A DNA stretch of 64,000 bases from contig NZ_CP027668.1 of the NCBI RefSeq assembly GCF_003008515.1, positions 1,170,001 to 1,234,000 of the forward strand, written 5' to 3'. Positions 62,001 to 64,000 of this stretch are shown one piece after another. The notes under the pieces are model-generated. The model did not search any database and was not told the origin of the DNA. It saw only the letters and a list, made by a program, of their open reading frames with translations. The position numbers and the translations under genes were made by a program. The first letter of the stretch is position 1, and each line of letters opens with the position of its first letter. This stretch comes from Phreatobacter cathodiphilus. Its GTDB lineage: Bacteria > Pseudomonadota > Alphaproteobacteria > Rhizobiales > Phreatobacteraceae.

Positions 62001-64000
62001 CCTGGTCGATGCGCGCCAGGCGCCCGTCCAGGGCCTCGGTGATCTCGCCGGACTGGCGGGCGACGCGCTCGGCGAACTCACGGGCATCGCCGGCAATCCG
62101 GTCGGCGAGAGCCGTGCCCTTGCCCGAGATGGTCTCGTCGAGGGCCGAGATGTGGCCGGTGAGCTTGTGGTCGAGCAGGGCGGTGTGATTGGCGACCTGC
62201 TCGGTCAGCAGAGAGGCGTGGGCGCCGACGCGGCTCTCGAAGTCGCCGGTCAGGCGGCCCACCGCATCCTCGAGGTTGATGGCGTGGCGGCTGACCGAAT
62301 CCTCCAGCATCGTGGCGTAATGCGCGACCCGGCCCTCGAACGAGGAGGTGTGGCGCAGGATCGCCTCGTCGAGGCCGGTGGCGTGCTGCGACACGCGGCC
62401 CTCGAACTCGGCGGCATGGCGGCCGATCGCCTCTTCGAGCGCGCCGGCGTAGTGGCTGACGCGGCCCTCGAACTGGGCGGTGTGGCGGCCCATGGTTTCG
62501 TCGATGGCGGCGGCGTAGTGGCCGACGCGGCCCTCGAACTGGGTGGTGTGGCGGCCCATCGTCTCGTCGAGGGTCGACACGTAGTGGCCGACGCGGACCT
62601 CGAACTGCGAGGTGTTGCGGACGATGACGTCCTCGAGGTTCGCCGCGTGCTGGCCGATCCGGGTGTCGAAGCCGGAGGTGTAGCGGATGAACGCGTCTTC
62701 GAGGTTGGCGGCCTGGGCCCCCATGCGCGTCTCGAAGCCGCTGGTGTAGCGGGCATAGGCCTCCTCGAGGCTCGCGGCCTGCTCGCCCATGCGCGTATCG
62801 AAGCCGCTGGTATAGCGGTTGAAGGCATCCTCGAGCCCGGTCGCGTGGGCGGCGACGCGCGTCTCGAAGCTGCTGGTATAGCGGCTGATGGAGTCCTCGA
62901 GGCTGGCGGCATGGGCCGCGACGCGGCTCTCGAAGCCGGACGTGTGGCGATTGATGGCGTCGTCGAGCGCCACCACGTTCTGGGCGATGCGGGTGACGAC
63001 GGCCTCGCCCTGGGCGGTGGCGGTCTCGGTGATCTCGCCGGCCACGCGCTGCAACTGGCTGGTGACCTCCTCGCCGCGGAGGGCGAGGGCGTTGGTCACC
63101 TGGGCGCCGATGTCGCCGATGCGCTGGGTGAGGTCCGTGCCCTGGGTCGCGAAGGTCGAGAGCACGTCGGTGCCGGCGAGCTCGATCTCCTCGCGCAGGT
63201 TGGCGGTCCGCTCCGAAATGGCGGTGGTGACGGTCTCGCTGGCGCGGTGCAGCGCGAGTTGCACGTCCTGCGCCTTCTCGGTGAGGCTCTCGACCACCTG
63301 GATGCCGACGTCGCCGATGGCGTTCTTGGCTTCCGCGGTGCGCTGGGTGATCGCCTCGGCGATGAGCTGGCCGGTGACGGCCAGGCGCTTGTCGAGCTCG
63401 TCGCCGTGGGTGGTGACGGTCTGGTGCAGCTTGTCGCCGGTCTCGGCGATGCGGTCGGCGAGGGCGCCGCCGCGCACGGTGATGGTCTCGGCGACGTAGC
63501 TGCCGGTGGAGTCGAGCTTGCTGACCACCTCGGAGCCGCGCTCGGTGAGCTCGCCCACCAGGCGCTCGCCGGTGTCGCGCAGGCGCGTGGTGACCTCGTT
63601 GCCGCGCAGCGACAGCTCGGAGACGAAGGCTTCGCCCGTTTCGCGCAGGGTGGTGGTGACCTCGCCGCCCCGCGTCGCCAACTCGTAGACCAGCGTCTCG
63701 GCCGTCGATTTGAGCACGGCGTTGACCTCGCCGCCGCGGGTGGAGAGTTCGTAGACCAGGCTCTCGCCGGTATCCTTCAGGCGGCTCGTGACCTCGTTGC
63801 CGCGCAGCGACAGTTCGGAGACGAAGGCTTCGCCCGTCTCGCGCAGCGTGGTGGTGACCTCGCCGCCGCGGGTGGAGAGCTCGCCCACCAGGGTGAGGCC
63901 GGTGTCGCGGATCGTCGAGGCGACGTAATCCCCGCGGGTGGAGAGCTCGCCGATGAGGTTCTCGCCGGTGTCGCGCAGCGTCGAGGCGACATAGTCGCCG
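59068..64000 (-). CDS. Growth pole ring protein (GPR/RgsE-like), apolipoprotein-repeat giant; 5' part outside window
   Basis: At least 1643 residues; the frame is open to the right edge, so the N-terminus is missing. Nearly the whole visible protein is repetitive amphipathic helix with 11- and 22-residue periodicity (blocks at 63487-64000, 62290-62949 and 61168-61893), followed by a coiled coil, a Pro/Ala-rich linker and a conserved C-terminal domain (ALSSDIARMVDHEAVADLW ... TSETGKVFTLLAHASGR). This layout matches the growth pole ring protein of Agrobacterium and RgsE of Sinorhizobium, which organise unipolar growth. The symbol is left out because the assignment rests on memory. Confidence 0.85.
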   Translation of the reverse strand, partial: GDYVASTLRDTGENLIGELSTRGDYVASTIRDTGLTLVGELSTRGGEVTTTLRETGEAFVSELSLRGNEVTSRLKDTGESLVYELSTRGGEVNAVLKSTAETLVYELATRGGEVTTTLRETGEAFVSELSLRGNEVTTRLRDTGERLVGELTERGSEVVSKLDSTGSYVAETITVRGGALADRIAETGDKLHQTVTTHGDELDKRLAVTGQLIAEAITQRTAEAKNAIGDVGIQVVESLTEKAQDVQLALHRASETVTTAISERTANLREEIELAGTDVLSTFATQGTDLTQRIGDIGAQVTNALALRGEEVTSQLQRVAGEITETATAQGEAVVTRIAQNVVALDDAINRHTSGFESRVAAHAASLEDSISRYTSSFETRVAAHATGLEDAFNRYTSGFDTRMGEQAASLEEAYARYTSGFETRMGAQAANLEDAFIRYTSGFDTRIGQHAANLEDVIVRNTSQFEVRVGHYVSTLDETMGRHTTQFEGRVGHYAAAIDETMGRHTAQFEGRVSHYAGALEEAIGRHAAEFEGRVSQHATGLDEAILRHTSSFEGRVAHYATMLEDSVSRHAINLEDAVGRLTGDFESRVGAHASLLTEQVANHTALLDHKLTGHISALDETISGKGTALADRIAGDAREFAERVARQSGEITEALDGRLARIDQALDTRAQAFNETLANRTLELAKVLGEGGKAVTEALENKSAEITYNLTSKSDEITQTLTSKSDEIANNLATRSYEIASNLTSKSDEIASSLTSKSDDLARLLNDKSDQIVFNLTTRSEEMARNLATTSEDIAQNLATRSEEMARNLATTSEDIAQNLAARSEDITRILSDKSADVTYTLASKSGEITRLLTDKSEEVAYALAAKSDEITRLLSDKSIEVTYTLTSKSDEITRLLSEKSDEVTYTLTSKSDLITATLSDKAEEINRTLGGRALEVAETLDTRVARFEEVVVGRLELVSQTLDARGSHIAETLTEKVEAVTQTLRANADDVERTLSVISTDITQGLSTRVNEINAVLGARSAELASLLDDRGNNLVNRLGDNGMQITNEVSRVGDIVVRALENRGGAIAEVIGQKGAEITRVLSQTGIDVTRGISDSSEQAARILSESSELLRNQIETDTRESVVALTTTNDQLRGEIASILARLGETNGSIREVASQTEQSLAAINDQLAERISQFASSAETASTAAETSTRMLNGQIGQLTNVAGAVLRDVSSLTERFDAQARLLGAAAEQVEEMQQRLDASFDARREVIEALVHHLASKTEDMDNLVKSFTGLLDDNLGLAENRAREIGRVLVESTNQTTQAIGEQAETLRLATGKERERTTHAMRSAYEQATHEMHALFREAAERFETLTSGMKAMSSEIQRELAETRDQLSRGMIEIPKETQENAAAMRRVVADQIKALAELNDIVAKSGRAFDVSEPAPASRRTVREEAPLPLRGAVAELQRPEERSEPVREAPKARIAEPRTPEPRAAEPRREAPPRAEAPKAADRAGGWLSDLLARASTEEQADQPLRPAQRRTPAPAAALDNLDALSSDIARMVDHEAVADLWDRWRRGERNVFSRRLYTTQGQQTFDELRRRYRRDADFRATVDRYVDEFQRLLADVDRNDRDGSLAKSYLTSETGKVFTLLAHASGRFD
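61168..61893 (-). repeat. 22 tandem 11-residue repeats in the GPR-like protein
   Basis: The protein reads SKSDEITQTLT, SKSDEIANNLA, TRSYEIASNLT and so on: 22 consecutive 33-bp (11-residue) units with consensus x(K/R)S(D/E)E(I/V)xxxL(T/A/S). The exact fit of 22 units between 61893 and 61168 was checked by codon position. Hendecads of this type form amphipathic helices or coiled coils. Near-identical units (TRSEEMARNLA, TTSEDIAQNLA twice) suggest recent duplication. Confidence 0.85.
62290..62949 (-). repeat. Ten tandem 22-residue repeats in the GPR-like protein
   Basis: Ten 66-bp units of form RxTSxFExRVxxxAxxLEDxxx run from 62949 to 62290, e.g. RHTAQFEGRVSHYAGALEEA and RYTSGFDTRIGQHAANLEDV (first 20 residues of each). 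They resemble apolipoprotein 22-mers. A degenerate copy follows. Confidence 0.85.
63487..64000 (-). repeat. 22-residue repeats at the visible N-terminal part of the GPR-like protein
   Basis: Units of form ELSxRGxEVxxxLRxTGExx (20 of 22 residues shown as pattern) recur every 66 bp from the right edge to 63487. One pair of units (63882 downward) recurs almost identically 198 bp later, so this is a segmental duplication inside the gene. Confidence 0.8.

Noticed and set aside
61168-64000. Regular 33- and 66-bp repeats considered as CRISPR or satellite DNA
   Set aside because: They are in frame, contiguous without spacers, and code for amphipathic helix repeats of one protein.
1-64000. Search for mobile elements, integrases, transposases, phage genes, toxin-antitoxin pairs and defence genes
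   Set aside because: None could be recognised; gene content and base composition look uniform chromosomal.

Overview
The window is a contiguous piece of a chromosome from a high-G+C alphaproteobacterium, most likely of the order Hyphomicrobiales (Rhizobiales). Supporting this are a very long apolipoprotein-repeat protein with the conserved C-terminus of the Agrobacterium/Sinorhizobium growth pole ring protein (GPR/RgsE), a DUF2336 protein, a Rhizobiales-type CheZ-like protein, a DUF2778/Tlde1 protein, and TTAA-N7-TTAA-like (CtrA-type) promoter sites. Genus cannot be fixed by eye. I see no rRNA, insertion sequence, prophage, CRISPR array or defence island. Two tRNA genes are present, Thr(TGT) and Tyr(GTA).

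Layout: 1-3.3 kb holds signalling and cell-envelope genes: an SLT-type transglycosylase tail, DUF2336, an Hpt protein and a CheY-like receiver. From 3.4 to 10.2 kb come NAD kinase, CutA, an SDR oxidoreductase, a cobalamin-riboswitch-controlled TonB receptor, a Tat-exported metallo-beta-lactamase-fold protein and a periplasmic DUF2778 protein. From 10.6 to 19.4 kb lies an acyl-CoA catabolic region: IclR regulator, acyl-CoA dehydrogenase, CoA ligase, Bug solute receptor, enoyl-CoA hydratase, MaoC hydratase, CaiB-type CoA transferase and a two-subunit CoA transferase. Two of its promoters carry the same operator/-35 block with identical spacing, which suggests one regulon. MHS and SSS-type organic acid transporters follow (19.5-23.9 kb).

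From 24 to 29 kb there are small membrane proteins, RlmB and a DUF3772 mechanosensitive channel. From 29.2 to 31.8 kb is an SsuABC/TauABC-like importer. From 32 to 39.3 kb is a Liv-type branched-chain/aromatic acid ABC importer that includes its own acyl-CoA ligase. A FadR-type GntR regulator lies beside it, and its 13-bp palindrome occurs both at its own promoter and upstream of the importer. From 39.4 to 50.6 kb there are mixed metabolic genes with locally paired regulators: MerR with a CDF metal exporter, LacI with a 3-hydroxyisobutyrate dehydrogenase-like enzyme, and LysR with an azoreductase.

From 50.6 to 64 kb come a CheZ-like phosphatase, an MFS transporter, the DgcA/DgcN D-glutamate pair, an MCE/Mla-type lipid transport operon (permease, ATPase, MCE protein, auxiliary lipoprotein) and, convergent to it behind a shared terminator, the growth-pole-ring-like giant protein, whose start lies beyond the right edge. 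No clearly unprecedented multi-gene system is visible. The best leads are the two inferred regulons (IclR, GntR), the 11/22-residue repeat architecture of the giant protein, and several perfect inverted repeats in leaders or intergenic gaps.
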